The translations under genes were made by a program, and so were the position numbers. DNA of 47,702 nt. Origin: a virus. Numbering within the stretch: position 1 is the stretch's first letter; each line of letters starts with the position of its first letter. The DNA is taken from IMG/VR virus record IMGVR_UViG_3300042691_030306, positions 1 to 47,702 of that record; one strand, given 5' to 3'. Positions 15,781 through 22,989 of this stretch are shown one piece after another. The notes under the pieces were generated by a model that was not told the DNA's origin, did not search any database, and was given only the letters and a program-made list of their open reading frames with translations.

Positions 15781-15853
15781 TACCCGTGAGTGGATTCGAA
15801 CCACCGCTTGGAAGATTTTAAGTCTTCTGCCTCTTCCGCTGGGCTACACGGGC
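15781..15853 (-). tRNA. tRNA with UAA anticodon (Leu), short variable loop
   Basis: A 73-nt cloverleaf on the minus strand. Acceptor GCCCGTG/CACGGGT has one G-U at the end; T8 and A9 are present; anticodon stem GAAGA/TCTTC surrounds loop CTTAAAA, giving anticodon UAA; the T-arm is GGTGG-TTCGAAT-CCACT; discriminator A; no encoded CCA. UAA reads UUA, a leucine codon. But the variable region is only five bases (CAAGC), whereas bacterial tRNA-Leu normally has a long variable arm. The gene is therefore secure while the amino acid is not. Confidence 0.8.
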
Positions 15854-15865
15854 GTGTATGAGACC

Positions 15866-15894
15866 ATTATAACTCTTAGAGTCTGAATGGTCAA
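15866..15894 (-). promoter_or_regulatory. Sigma-70 promoter between two tRNA genes
   Basis: TTGACC (15894-15889), a 17-nt spacer and TATAAT (15871-15866). The -35 begins one base after the 3' end of the upstream tRNA, and the predicted start is about 6 nt before the next tRNA. Confidence 0.8.
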
Positions 15895-15895
15895 G

Positions 15896-15968
15896 TGCTC
15901 GTTGTCGGTTACGATCCGACCTGTGCCGATTTATGAGATCGGTGCTTTCACCAGATAGCTAAACGAGC
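15896..15968 (-). tRNA. tRNA with CAU anticodon (Met, or Ile2 if modified)
   Basis: A 73-nt cloverleaf: acceptor GCTCGTT/AACGAGC, D-stem GCT/AGC, anticodon stem CCGAT/ATCGG with loop CTCATAA (anticodon CAU), T-stem GTCGG/CCGAC, discriminator A. The stem lacks the three G-C pairs of an initiator, so it is either elongator Met or an Ile tRNA whose C34 becomes lysidine. The T-loop reads ATCGTAA instead of the usual TTCGAAT form, which is odd. No CCA is encoded. Confidence 0.8.
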
Positions 15969-15972
15969 AAGG

Positions 15973-16060
15973 TACGAGTGCCTGGATTCGAACCAGGTCA
16001 AAGCCGCTAATCTGGCGGAAAGAGTTTATAAGACTCCTCTGACTACCAAGTCTCACTCGC
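15973..16060 (-). tRNA. tRNA with long variable arm and UAU anticodon
   Basis: An 88-nt structure: acceptor GCGAGTG/CACTCGT, anticodon stem GGAGT/ACTCT with loop CTTATAA (anticodon UAU), a long variable arm with stem CCGC/GCGG, T-arm CCTGG-TTCGAAT-CCAGG, discriminator A. The D-arm is compressed (GAC-TTGGTA-GTC). UAU would read the isoleucine codon AUA, but a long variable arm belongs to Leu, Ser or Tyr tRNAs. Either an unusual tRNA or one with a changed anticodon. Confidence 0.65.
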
Positions 16061-16077
16061 ATAAAAAACTCAGAATA

Positions 16078-16251
16078 TTACTGAGCTTCGTTGTTTAACT
16101 CAGTGTGTATTCGTATCAGATCTTCGTCTGCGGGCATCATAACTGCTGTCTGCCCGTCTTCATTGACGATACCTAAACTTTCTCCATTTTCGACTCTTTC
16201 CATGAGTTCGTCAAATTTCTCTTGAAACTCTTCCACAGTGAAAACTTCCAT
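16078..16251 (-). CDS. Orphan Phd/YefM-like antitoxin
   Basis: A 57-aa protein starting MEVFTVEEFQEKFDELMERV, then ENGESLGIVNEDGQTAVMMP. This matches the Phd/YefM DNA-binding half: a strand, a helix with F-x-E-x-F-D, an ENGE turn, a G-x-x-N/R strand and an A-V-x-M-x-P strand. Family members repress their own promoter and neutralise a partner toxin through a C-terminal tail, here ADEDLIRIHTELNNEAQ. No toxin gene lies beside it: upstream is a 65-aa unknown and downstream are tRNAs. A role in blocking a host toxin, or as a small repressor, is inference. No clear ribosome site precedes the ATG; a CATAAATA motif lies 7 nt upstream. Confidence 0.7.
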   Translation of the reverse strand: MEVFTVEEFQEKFDELMERVENGESLGIVNEDGQTAVMMPADEDLIRIHTELNNEAQ

Positions 16252-16266
16252 TTTGGATATTTATGG

Positions 16267-16464
16267 TCAAGAAGGATGAGAGTATGCCAAACAATCCTCG
16301 CTTACTTGAGTGCGAACCACTTCTAGTACATTCATAAACTGATCTACAGTTTCACAATCCACGACTCGTTCACTACCTTCACTTGAATACAAATAAAACT
16401 TACGTGCCTGAGTATCGACAACGCAACGAGTCAGGGTTTCTTCGGTGGGCATCGGGTGATTCAT
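16267..16464 (-). CDS. Small conserved cyanophage protein (65 aa)
   Basis: Starts MNHPMPTEETLTRCVVDTQA; an internal ATG at 16452 (MPTEETL) is also possible. It has a mixed alpha/beta look, with RKFYLYSSEGSERVVDCETV followed by DQFMNVLEVV. I recall relatives in other cyanophages without assigned function. It is the first gene after the perfect consensus promoter at 16479-16507, so it should be strongly and early expressed, together with the Phd-like gene and the tRNAs. Confidence 0.65.
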   Translation of the reverse strand: MNHPMPTEETLTRCVVDTQARKFYLYSSEGSERVVDCETVDQFMNVLEVVRTQVSEDCLAYSHPS

Positions 16465-16478
16465 TTGATTACCCCCAT

Positions 16479-16507
16479 ATTATAGGGCAGGTCGGTCCCC
16501 GTGTCAA
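16479..16507 (-). promoter_or_regulatory. Perfect consensus sigma-70 promoter
   Basis: TTGACA (16507-16502), a 17-nt spacer and TATAAT (16484-16479), matching the textbook consensus at all twelve positions. The -35 sits between CCCC and GGGG arms that could form a hairpin, and ATGGGGG overlaps and follows the -10, as at 6034-6062. Confidence 0.9.
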
Positions 16508-16522
16508 GGGGGTTGAGAAAAA

Positions 16523-17368
16523 TTACTGAAATGCGGACTCGTTTCTAATTGTAGACATTACCGTATCGTTATTGGAGGTGAAATTGCGAACTTTCTTATC
16601 TCGACTTTTATATCCCCATACAAATACTTCACTAGATGTTTTTCTATCTTTGATCGTATTTGTATTAACAATCAAAGCAACATTAATTTGAGATCGAAGG
16701 GTGTTAATTTCAGTAGCCAAGGCATCAATTTCTGCTGTACGAGTCGCACAAATTGTCGGAGGAGATGCAAATCCATCGTAAAAAACAGTATAATATGTTC
16801 CAACTGTACTTCCAGCATTTGCCGTAAATCCAGAGAAATATCCAGTTCCTGAATTTGATGCCGATAATGTGAGAGTATCATCAGAAGAAAATGGGTTAGA
16901 AGATGAATAATTGTCAAGACCAGAATACTTTTTAATATATGCATAATCTCCAACGACCGTGCTACCGACACCTACAGTAACTCCATTAATAATTGCGGTA
17001 GCCATACCAAAACTACATCCGGCACTAATTGCCTCTGTAACCTTTGTAATGATTAATTGTTTTTTCTCATTGATTTGAGTTGCGATGCTTAACAACCTAT
17101 CATCGGATATCTTTGCCAAATCAGTGAAGTTTTGAACATCAGTTTCTTCTGATGCTAATTCTTCTGCTCTTATCTGCGTATCTTTTTTGATTTCAGAACT
17201 TGAAGGTGTCTCGTCCTTAACCCATCTACCTTTTTCATCTTGAACAAATGTGACATCGGTTATTGATGTTGGTGGAGTGATTCCTACAGATCCATCACCA
17301 CCACTTTTTGATAGAACTTGATTATCAAGTTCTAAACTTAGAATTGCTCTGTCTGCTGGATTAATCAT
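16523..17368 (-). CDS. Virion structural protein (tail/baseplate region)
   Basis: A 281-aa protein starting MINPADRAILSLELDNQVLS. An N-terminal linker-like half is followed by a helical centre (ISDDRLLSIATQINEKKQLI), and a Ser/Gly/Thr-rich beta region at about 150-210 contains SASNSGTGYFSGFTANAGST. The end is polar. Its place as last gene of the baseplate module, ATGA-coupled to the fibre-like gene before it, supports a minor structural role. No named family. Confidence 0.6.
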   Translation of the reverse strand: MINPADRAILSLELDNQVLSKSGGDGSVGITPPTSITDVTFVQDEKGRWVKDETPSSSEIKKDTQIRAEELASEETDVQNFTDLAKISDDRLLSIATQINEKKQLIITKVTEAISAGCSFGMATAIINGVTVGVGSTVVGDYAYIKKYSGLDNYSSSNPFSSDDTLTLSASNSGTGYFSGFTANAGSTVGTYYTVFYDGFASPPTICATRTAEIDALATEINTLRSQINVALIVNTNTIKDRKTSSEVFVWGYKSRDKKVRNFTSNNDTVMSTIRNESAFQ

Positions 17369-18219
17369 TGTCTACCTCCATTGATAACATACTCTCTATT
17401 GTCTCCTGGATAATCATTTGGAGTTTGGCCAACATATTCGGAAATGTTTCTTGTAGTATCTTTCCGTTCCCCATATACAACATAATGAAAGTTTGACCCA
17501 CCATCAATGTAGATTTTATTATCTTCTATTTTCTTCACATATAATTGTTGAAAATAATCAATAGGAGTCAAATTGACAGTGATACTTTCCTCATCAACTA
17601 AATCCTTCCAATAATCTGGAAGTTCTATAACTGAATTATTTCTTATTTTACCCCTTACAAATACATCTGCCGCAGGACCTTCCAGACAAATATATCTGAG
17701 TCTATGATTTTCTTTTGATGGGTGTGGAATATCAAACGATTTTTTAGAGTCCCAATATGCTGTTGAAGATAACCAGTTTCGACCACCAATCGTAATATTA
17801 GGAGAACCAATATTTATATTTGCCCCAGCAATATTGACCGTTTTTCCAACAACATCAACTTCCTTACCAAGTAATGCACACGTCATTCCTTTTACTTGTG
17901 CATTAACAACGGAGGTTCTAAACTCAATTCCTTTTACACATCCTCTACCAATAATTTGATGATCCCCAATATATTTCGTAATAGAAGTATTGTGAAGATT
18001 GACATTACCAGGTGCTCCATAGATTGCAAGAGGAGATGTTGGATTCATTCCAATACATACCGATCCTTGTCCGAAACCAAGAATGGACGTTTTTCCTAGA
18101 TATGCATTATAAATTGATCCCGTTCCAGGTAACCAAAATCCTTTTGGTAATTCTAGTGAACTACCAGTAACTGCACTAAAAACATCTAAAGATCCAAGGT
18201 CTAAAGTATCAAAAGCCAT
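17365..18219 (-). CDS. Fibre or baseplate protein with C-terminal PHPSKE domain
   Basis: A 284-aa protein. The first 160 residues form a Gly/Ile/Asn-rich beta-stack (NIAGANINIGSPNITIGG), like a gp5-type needle or short fibre. From about 165 on is a domain I recall from many cyanophage fibres, beginning SFDIPHPSKENHRLRYICLE and continuing with VIELPDYWKDLVDEESITVN. That domain commonly ends such fibres; it may act in trimerisation or as a tip. It follows the baseplate spike genes, so it may be part of the central spike or its cap. Confidence 0.65.
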   Translation of the reverse strand: MAFDTLDLGSLDVFSAVTGSSLELPKGFWLPGTGSIYNAYLGKTSILGFGQGSVCIGMNPTSPLAIYGAPGNVNLHNTSITKYIGDHQIIGRGCVKGIEFRTSVVNAQVKGMTCALLGKEVDVVGKTVNIAGANINIGSPNITIGGRNWLSSTAYWDSKKSFDIPHPSKENHRLRYICLEGPAADVFVRGKIRNNSVIELPDYWKDLVDEESITVNLTPIDYFQQLYVKKIEDNKIYIDGGSNFHYVVYGERKDTTRNISEYVGQTPNDYPGDNREYVINGGRQ

Positions 18220-18227
18220 ATTTTACC

Positions 18228-18815
18228 TCATTTACAACTAAGTGCGATTCCATCGATTAGATCCTTAACTGGACCTGGGATGAGACTTCCTAAAACACCA
18301 GCAAGTGGTGATCCTTTACTTATATCCTTACATAACATATAAATGATTCCATCCGCATTGAAAGTAATTGAATCTGGAGTTGACATACAAATTTTTGCAC
18401 CACCTAGAGTCATTTGTTCTCCAGCAGTCATGGTAATTGCTTCATTTGCCTTTACCATAAATGAACCATCATTACCAGATCCAGTGGTTTCGATGAAAAC
18501 ATTTTTTGCGATGAGTTTTATATTTCCATTAATCGCATGAAGTACAAGATCTCCTTCCTCAACAACAATTGACTTGGTTGTATTTTCATCTTCCTTCTTC
18601 TTTCGATTATCTCCAGGTTTTTGACCTTTTACGATCTCGTGGGAAGTTCCTCTGACGATTTCACCTTTGTTTCCAGTTTTTGTATGAGTTTCATTATACC
18701 CATTTGTCAATGAAATAGTATACTGAAGTCCAGGATCTTTTTTTGGATTGGCTCCTGGACCAAAGAATATTTTTCCATAAGGATTATCACTCAATAACCA
18801 TTCTGGTTTTGGCAT
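18228..18815 (-). CDS. Baseplate spike-like protein with beta-helix segment
   Basis: A 195-aa protein starting MPKPEWLLSDNPYGKIFFGP. Residues about 85-165 contain VVEEGDLVLHAINGNIKLIA and KANEAITMTAGEQMTLGG, the alternating polar/hydrophobic pattern of gp5/VgrG-type triple-stranded beta-helices. In T4 this needle is the C-terminal part of gp5. Here the OB domain is a separate gene at 21213-21698, so the spike appears split into several proteins. The C-terminus is hydrophobic and glycine-rich. Confidence 0.6.
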   Translation of the reverse strand: MPKPEWLLSDNPYGKIFFGPGANPKKDPGLQYTISLTNGYNETHTKTGNKGEIVRGTSHEIVKGQKPGDNRKKKEDENTTKSIVVEEGDLVLHAINGNIKLIAKNVFIETTGSGNDGSFMVKANEAITMTAGEQMTLGGAKICMSTPDSITFNADGIIYMLCKDISKGSPLAGVLGSLIPGPVKDLIDGIALSCK

Positions 18816-18818
18816 ATT

Positions 18819-21176
18819 TTACCTCACGCAATCGATGACTCTGATGATATTTCTTTGACCCGTCAAAGTTGTAGATTTGAGTTCATCATCTGTGGCAACT
18901 CTTCCTAAAACAGTAACATCTCGACGTGTGGTTGGATCTAATACTCTTCTACTGGTCGAATCAATAGAAATATTTGGTGTTGCGTTTGGATCCACTTGTT
19001 CTATAGTATCACCACCGACAGGCAATGGATTGACTCTAATAATTTCAAACACAGGTTTAATTTCAACTCCAGAACCGGTATTACTATTTATTTCTATTTC
19101 TGGAATCTCTGTCACACCACAAACTCTACTTGAAAGTTGTATATCGATGATTTGGCCAGATTCTGTCATTCTTACAACTGCCTCAATACCCTCAATATCT
19201 GGAGTGATTCTTACAGTATCAGTTGGTTTATATCCGATTCCAGTTGATAGAACTTTAAATCCTGATAAGCAGACAATATAATCATTAACTCTGGTTTTTG
19301 TGAGAGTAAAATTAGGATCTATAGGTTCATCAAATTCGTTCAATCCTGTCGGTTCATTAACATATCCTGTCCCCGGATCCACAATTATAACATCTACAAC
19401 TTCCCCATCATCATTAATTTCTGTATATCCGGAAGCATAGTTTCCATTCTCGCAAGGATCTATAATTGAAACAAACGGAGGGCTGGTATAATTTGATCCA
19501 CCAAAGACAAGATCAACACCAACAATTCTACCAATTCGATCTACTACAGCATTACCAATTGCACCAGATCCACCACCACCAAAAATTTCAATAGATGGAG
19601 GTCCGCATCTAAATGGTGCAGTATCACATTGAGTAATACTATCTGGAATTGTGTCGTCATACTGACCTAGAGTTCCACCAAAAATTGGTAAATCTTTTGT
19701 CCATCCTGTTACTCCCTCAATAATATCACTGTCGGATGGAACTGGTAAGAAATTATTAAAGTTATCAATATCTTGTTGATTGGGTCCGTCTTTAAGTGGA
19801 TTTCCTATGAAACTTTTAACTTTTGGACAATTTGGTTTTGCACATAAGAATGATTCAAATCCAAGAATAAAATCAAGTGCCTGAAAAACTGATCCAGCAA
19901 TTTTACCAACACCACCCAATACATCATTGATTTGATCTAATATTGGTCCAATTGCTTTATCAATATCTGCTGCCAATTTATTGATCAGAGCATTAGTCCA
20001 TTGTTCTGCTGCACAAAAAGGAATATTAACAATTTTACCGATGAGTTCAAACAGAAAATCACCAACCATTTCTGCTAATCCTTTAATAATATCCTTAAAC
20101 TTACAAAAAATTGTATCTACAACTTTTTGTACAATAGTATTCTTGATTGCTCTGGCAACTGTTGGTATTAAAATATCGAGAAGATCTTGTATTGCTGCTC
20201 TAATTTTTCCAATTAGATAATTTCTCAATCGTTGAATGAGAATTTTAAGAATTGCTGCAATGATATTTCCCGTATTACGAATTAAACTGGTAATTTGACC
20301 GACTTTGTTAATCGTTCCATTGACATATAATTGACCATACTTTTTAATCTTCTTAAGAGTTTTGAAGAAACTAAGTAATGCAGTATTAATTCCTGCAAGT
20401 TCTGATGTTCCGCAAGGGTCTGGTAGAATTCTCTCTGTTTGGTACGTTTGTAAAGCTTCTTGAAATGCAGTAGAATTGATATATTCTTCACACTTTGGAG
20501 GATTTTCATATACAACTCCCTTATCAGTTTGTAGTGTTTTACATGCGGCAGATTCTCGAATTGCTTTTTCCTCTGCAATTGAATCGAGAATAGTTTGAGT
20601 TGACTTGAATAGTTCTTGCTGCTCTGGAGTCCAAGTGTCAGACCCTTGCTCATTCAGTTGTGAAACTACGTCATTTTGCCCTTTTGCGATTCTATCTAAT
20701 GCTTCATCCGAAACATTTTTCCACACAGGACTTGGTTGAATTGGAGTATCGGGAACAAATACTGATTCTTGAGTTGAAGGTGTTTGAACGTCTGGATTAC
20801 TTGGTGCAGACTCATTAGATGGTTGAACAGGAATACGTGTTACTGTCGTTGGACCAATTGGAGTACTTTTAGAAACTTCTTGACTTAACAATCGTGATGT
20901 TCCAGATGTTGGTCCAGTTTTAACTCCTAAGTATTCTGCTGCCGACTCTGTTAGATCATATTCTCTTCCTTGTATGGAAGGTCCTCGATCTTTTACTTCA
21001 AGAACAATCTTTTTCCCGTTATTAGGATTAGTGAATTGTATTTTTGTTCCAAAAGGTAATGATTTATGTGCTACCCATAAACTATCTCTTTTGAGAACCG
21101 TTCCATCTGAAGTTTTTTTACCATAAAAACCAGGACCGTACCAACTAGTAACTCCCTCTGATTTTACATTTGCCAT
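18819..21176 (-). CDS. Baseplate protein with N-terminal RlpA-like domain
   Basis: A 785-aa protein. Residues about 8-85 match the RlpA/DPBB fold: TSWYGPGFYGKKTSDGTVL, then AHKSLPFGTKIQFTNPNNGK, then VKDRGPSIQGREYDLTESAA. RlpA-type domains are lytic transglycosylases or glycan binders, and the conserved aspartate in the DRGP motif is present. A Pro/Ser-rich linker (about 90-160) and a long amphipathic, partly hydrophobic helical region (about 270-460) follow. The C-terminal third is beta-rich, with GGGGSGAIG. Likely the cell-wall-degrading part of the baseplate hub, in place of T4 gp5 lysozyme. A strong ribosome site (AAGGAGGT) and a late promoter CATAAATA precede it. Confidence 0.7.
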   Translation of the reverse strand: MANVKSEGVTSWYGPGFYGKKTSDGTVLKRDSLWVAHKSLPFGTKIQFTNPNNGKKIVLEVKDRGPSIQGREYDLTESAAEYLGVKTGPTSGTSRLLSQEVSKSTPIGPTTVTRIPVQPSNESAPSNPDVQTPSTQESVFVPDTPIQPSPVWKNVSDEALDRIAKGQNDVVSQLNEQGSDTWTPEQQELFKSTQTILDSIAEEKAIRESAACKTLQTDKGVVYENPPKCEEYINSTAFQEALQTYQTERILPDPCGTSELAGINTALLSFFKTLKKIKKYGQLYVNGTINKVGQITSLIRNTGNIIAAILKILIQRLRNYLIGKIRAAIQDLLDILIPTVARAIKNTIVQKVVDTIFCKFKDIIKGLAEMVGDFLFELIGKIVNIPFCAAEQWTNALINKLAADIDKAIGPILDQINDVLGGVGKIAGSVFQALDFILGFESFLCAKPNCPKVKSFIGNPLKDGPNQQDIDNFNNFLPVPSDSDIIEGVTGWTKDLPIFGGTLGQYDDTIPDSITQCDTAPFRCGPPSIEIFGGGGSGAIGNAVVDRIGRIVGVDLVFGGSNYTSPPFVSIIDPCENGNYASGYTEINDDGEVVDVIIVDPGTGYVNEPTGLNEFDEPIDPNFTLTKTRVNDYIVCLSGFKVLSTGIGYKPTDTVRITPDIEGIEAVVRMTESGQIIDIQLSSRVCGVTEIPEIEINSNTGSGVEIKPVFEIIRVNPLPVGGDTIEQVDPNATPNISIDSTSRRVLDPTTRRDVTVLGRVATDDELKSTTLTGQRNIIRVIDCVR

Positions 21177-21202
21177 TTTATATTGTCACCTCCTTGTTTT
21201 CA

Positions 21203-21210
21203 TATTTATG
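21203..21210 (-). promoter_or_regulatory. Late promoter (CATAAATA)
   Basis: CATAAATA (21210-21203) lies 27 nt before the ATG at 21176, followed by AAGGAGGT. One base from the T4 late consensus, at the expected distance. Confidence 0.6.
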
Positions 21211-21212
21211 AG

Positions 21213-21698
21213 TCATTTTACTGCTCCGGTGATTTCTTCCTTTGTTGGTTGTGCAGGACCTTTTGGTTTAGTGGAATCTCCAATGATCTGATGTCCTCCA
21301 GGGGTTAATCCAGAATTAAAACGATCTACTCTCTTGAACTCTGTCGTTCCGTTCTTAGACTCTCGTATATCAAATTGAGTTAGATTATTTCCAAATACAT
21401 GAACAATTGCTGGTATCTGTTCACTTTCATCCAGATAACATGCCATCACCCACTCACCACCCCACAGTCCACAGGAACCACCATTTAAGTTTCCATGTGA
21501 AGTAGGTTTTAAAACAATTGCCCAAGGTAAGTTTTCATCCTTTACCTCATCGGTGCTCGGATGTTTACCAGGTATTCTTATTCTAACTCGATCACCATGA
21601 GCATCTTGCCATTTTGCATTTTTTAGGTGCTGGTTTTGTCCAGGAGCAACTTGGGCAATAAAGAATTTATTGATATTAACGGTTCCTAGATTACGCAT
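21213..21698 (-). CDS. 5: Baseplate hub gp5-like OB-fold protein
   Basis: A 161-aa protein starting MRNLGTVNINKFFIAQVAPG. It shows the gp5/VgrG N-terminal OB pattern: HGDRVRIRIPGKHPST, then DENLPWAIVLKPTSHGN, then GGEWVMACYLDESEQIPAIV. T4 gp5 carries this domain fused to lysozyme and needle; here it stands alone directly after the gp27-like gene, with the lysis and needle functions probably on neighbouring proteins. The last base of its upstream neighbour's stop is shared with its ATG (TAATG). Confidence 0.75.
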   Translation of the reverse strand: MRNLGTVNINKFFIAQVAPGQNQHLKNAKWQDAHGDRVRIRIPGKHPSTDEVKDENLPWAIVLKPTSHGNLNGGSCGLWGGEWVMACYLDESEQIPAIVHVFGNNLTQFDIRESKNGTTEFKRVDRFNSGLTPGGHQIIGDSTKPKGPAQPTKEEITGAVK

Positions 21699-22984
21699 TA
21701 TTTACTTTTATTTGTATATAGACCGTAAGTATCACGAACCAGTGTCATTGATGTAAAAGATCTCAGAGGATCAAAGTGATGACACAAATTCACGATCAAA
21801 TATTTTCCACTATTCACTGGATCAGAGGTTCCTTGTATCTTTTTACCTTGTGATACAACTTCAAAATCACATTGAATTGTATTACCTGCTCTCAGATTTG
21901 GATTACATGGAACTTGAACCTGAATAATCTGTGTGAATAGCAGATTGTATCTCATTGTTGATTTTGCCTGCCATTCTTTCGGATCATTATTAGGATCATC
22001 TTTTATTTTAGAACTTAAAACTCCAATGTCTTTAATATGAAAATGAGTTCTCGTATAAGAATCTAATTGCGGTATTGATACATTTTTACCTAATGATTTC
22101 TCAAGTCCCTGATCAGTTAACTTATAAATTCCTTCTTCATATTTGAAAGACTGAGGATCCCAGAAAATATTGCGACTTTGGTAAATTCCAGATTTTAGTG
22201 CAGTAATCAAATCTTCTCGTTTGATATCTGATTTCAGTGCGATCTTAAAATCATTTTCATCACTTTCGACTCCAGATCTCAAAACGTCTGTTCTATAATA
22301 AGTTGCAACTGGTGGTTGAGAAACTAGATCATCAATTGCTCTAAAATTAAAACCATCTCTAGTCTCATAGAAAAAATATCCAGGATTCCCCTTTCCTGGT
22401 ATTGATTTTGATGCAAGATTACAAATTACATCAAATACTGAATTGGTGTTTCCAATAAATGAATATGAATTTCGAGTTGGTGTTTTTGAAAAGAGTTTTG
22501 TTTTCAAATAGTCCGTAACTAATTTATCAACCGTATTTGTAATATTTCCAGAGTATGCTTTAAAAATTGCAGTTTCTTGATTCAATTTAGCAGATTTCGA
22601 AACCAAATTCATGACAATTGCTTCACGATTCGATTCCTGATTTGGATTGATCTGTTTGTCAAAAATTAATGGATTTCGAGTAAAATCAAGAGTTCCCAAC
22701 TTTGATCTAATCTTAAAAGGCACACTTACATCACCTGTAAGTGGAAGTGCCGCACTGAGAGTTCCAAGTCTTTCCTGTTTATCATAAGTTTGATCATAAG
22801 TAGTAGTGCCACCAACATCCATTAGAGATAAAACTGCAGTAACGTTTGGTGACAGCAGACTCTCATAATAATCAAAACTTGTTGTTCTAGCACCATAAGG
22901 ATCCTGTCCAGTGATATCTACTGTTTTTCCACCTTTTTGAATCTGAAAAACTTCGTATGCTGATGCCTGTGCTGCATTTGCCAT
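21698..22984 (-). CDS. 27: Baseplate hub protein, gp27-like
   Basis: A 428-aa protein starting MANAAQASAYEVFQIQKGGK. The N-terminal SLLSPNVTAVLSLMDVGGTT and the central YFFYETRDGFNFRAIDDL are typical of cyanophage gp27-type hub subunits, as is the C-terminal LRAGNTIQCDF followed by GKYLIVNLCHHFD. In T4, gp27 forms the trimeric torus that joins the gp5 spike to the tail tube. The neighbouring gp5-like OB gene supports this. Length is close to T4 gp27. Confidence 0.8.
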   Translation of the reverse strand: MANAAQASAYEVFQIQKGGKTVDITGQDPYGARTTSFDYYESLLSPNVTAVLSLMDVGGTTTYDQTYDKQERLGTLSAALPLTGDVSVPFKIRSKLGTLDFTRNPLIFDKQINPNQESNREAIVMNLVSKSAKLNQETAIFKAYSGNITNTVDKLVTDYLKTKLFSKTPTRNSYSFIGNTNSVFDVICNLASKSIPGKGNPGYFFYETRDGFNFRAIDDLVSQPPVATYYRTDVLRSGVESDENDFKIALKSDIKREDLITALKSGIYQSRNIFWDPQSFKYEEGIYKLTDQGLEKSLGKNVSIPQLDSYTRTHFHIKDIGVLSSKIKDDPNNDPKEWQAKSTMRYNLLFTQIIQVQVPCNPNLRAGNTIQCDFEVVSQGKKIQGTSDPVNSGKYLIVNLCHHFDPLRSFTSMTLVRDTYGLYTNKSK

Positions 22985-22989
22985 TTATC

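Noticed and set aside
16258-16265. CATAAATA as a late promoter for the Phd-like gene
   Set aside because: Only 7 nt from the ATG, so the start would fall on the gene itself; it may serve the tRNAs or be chance.
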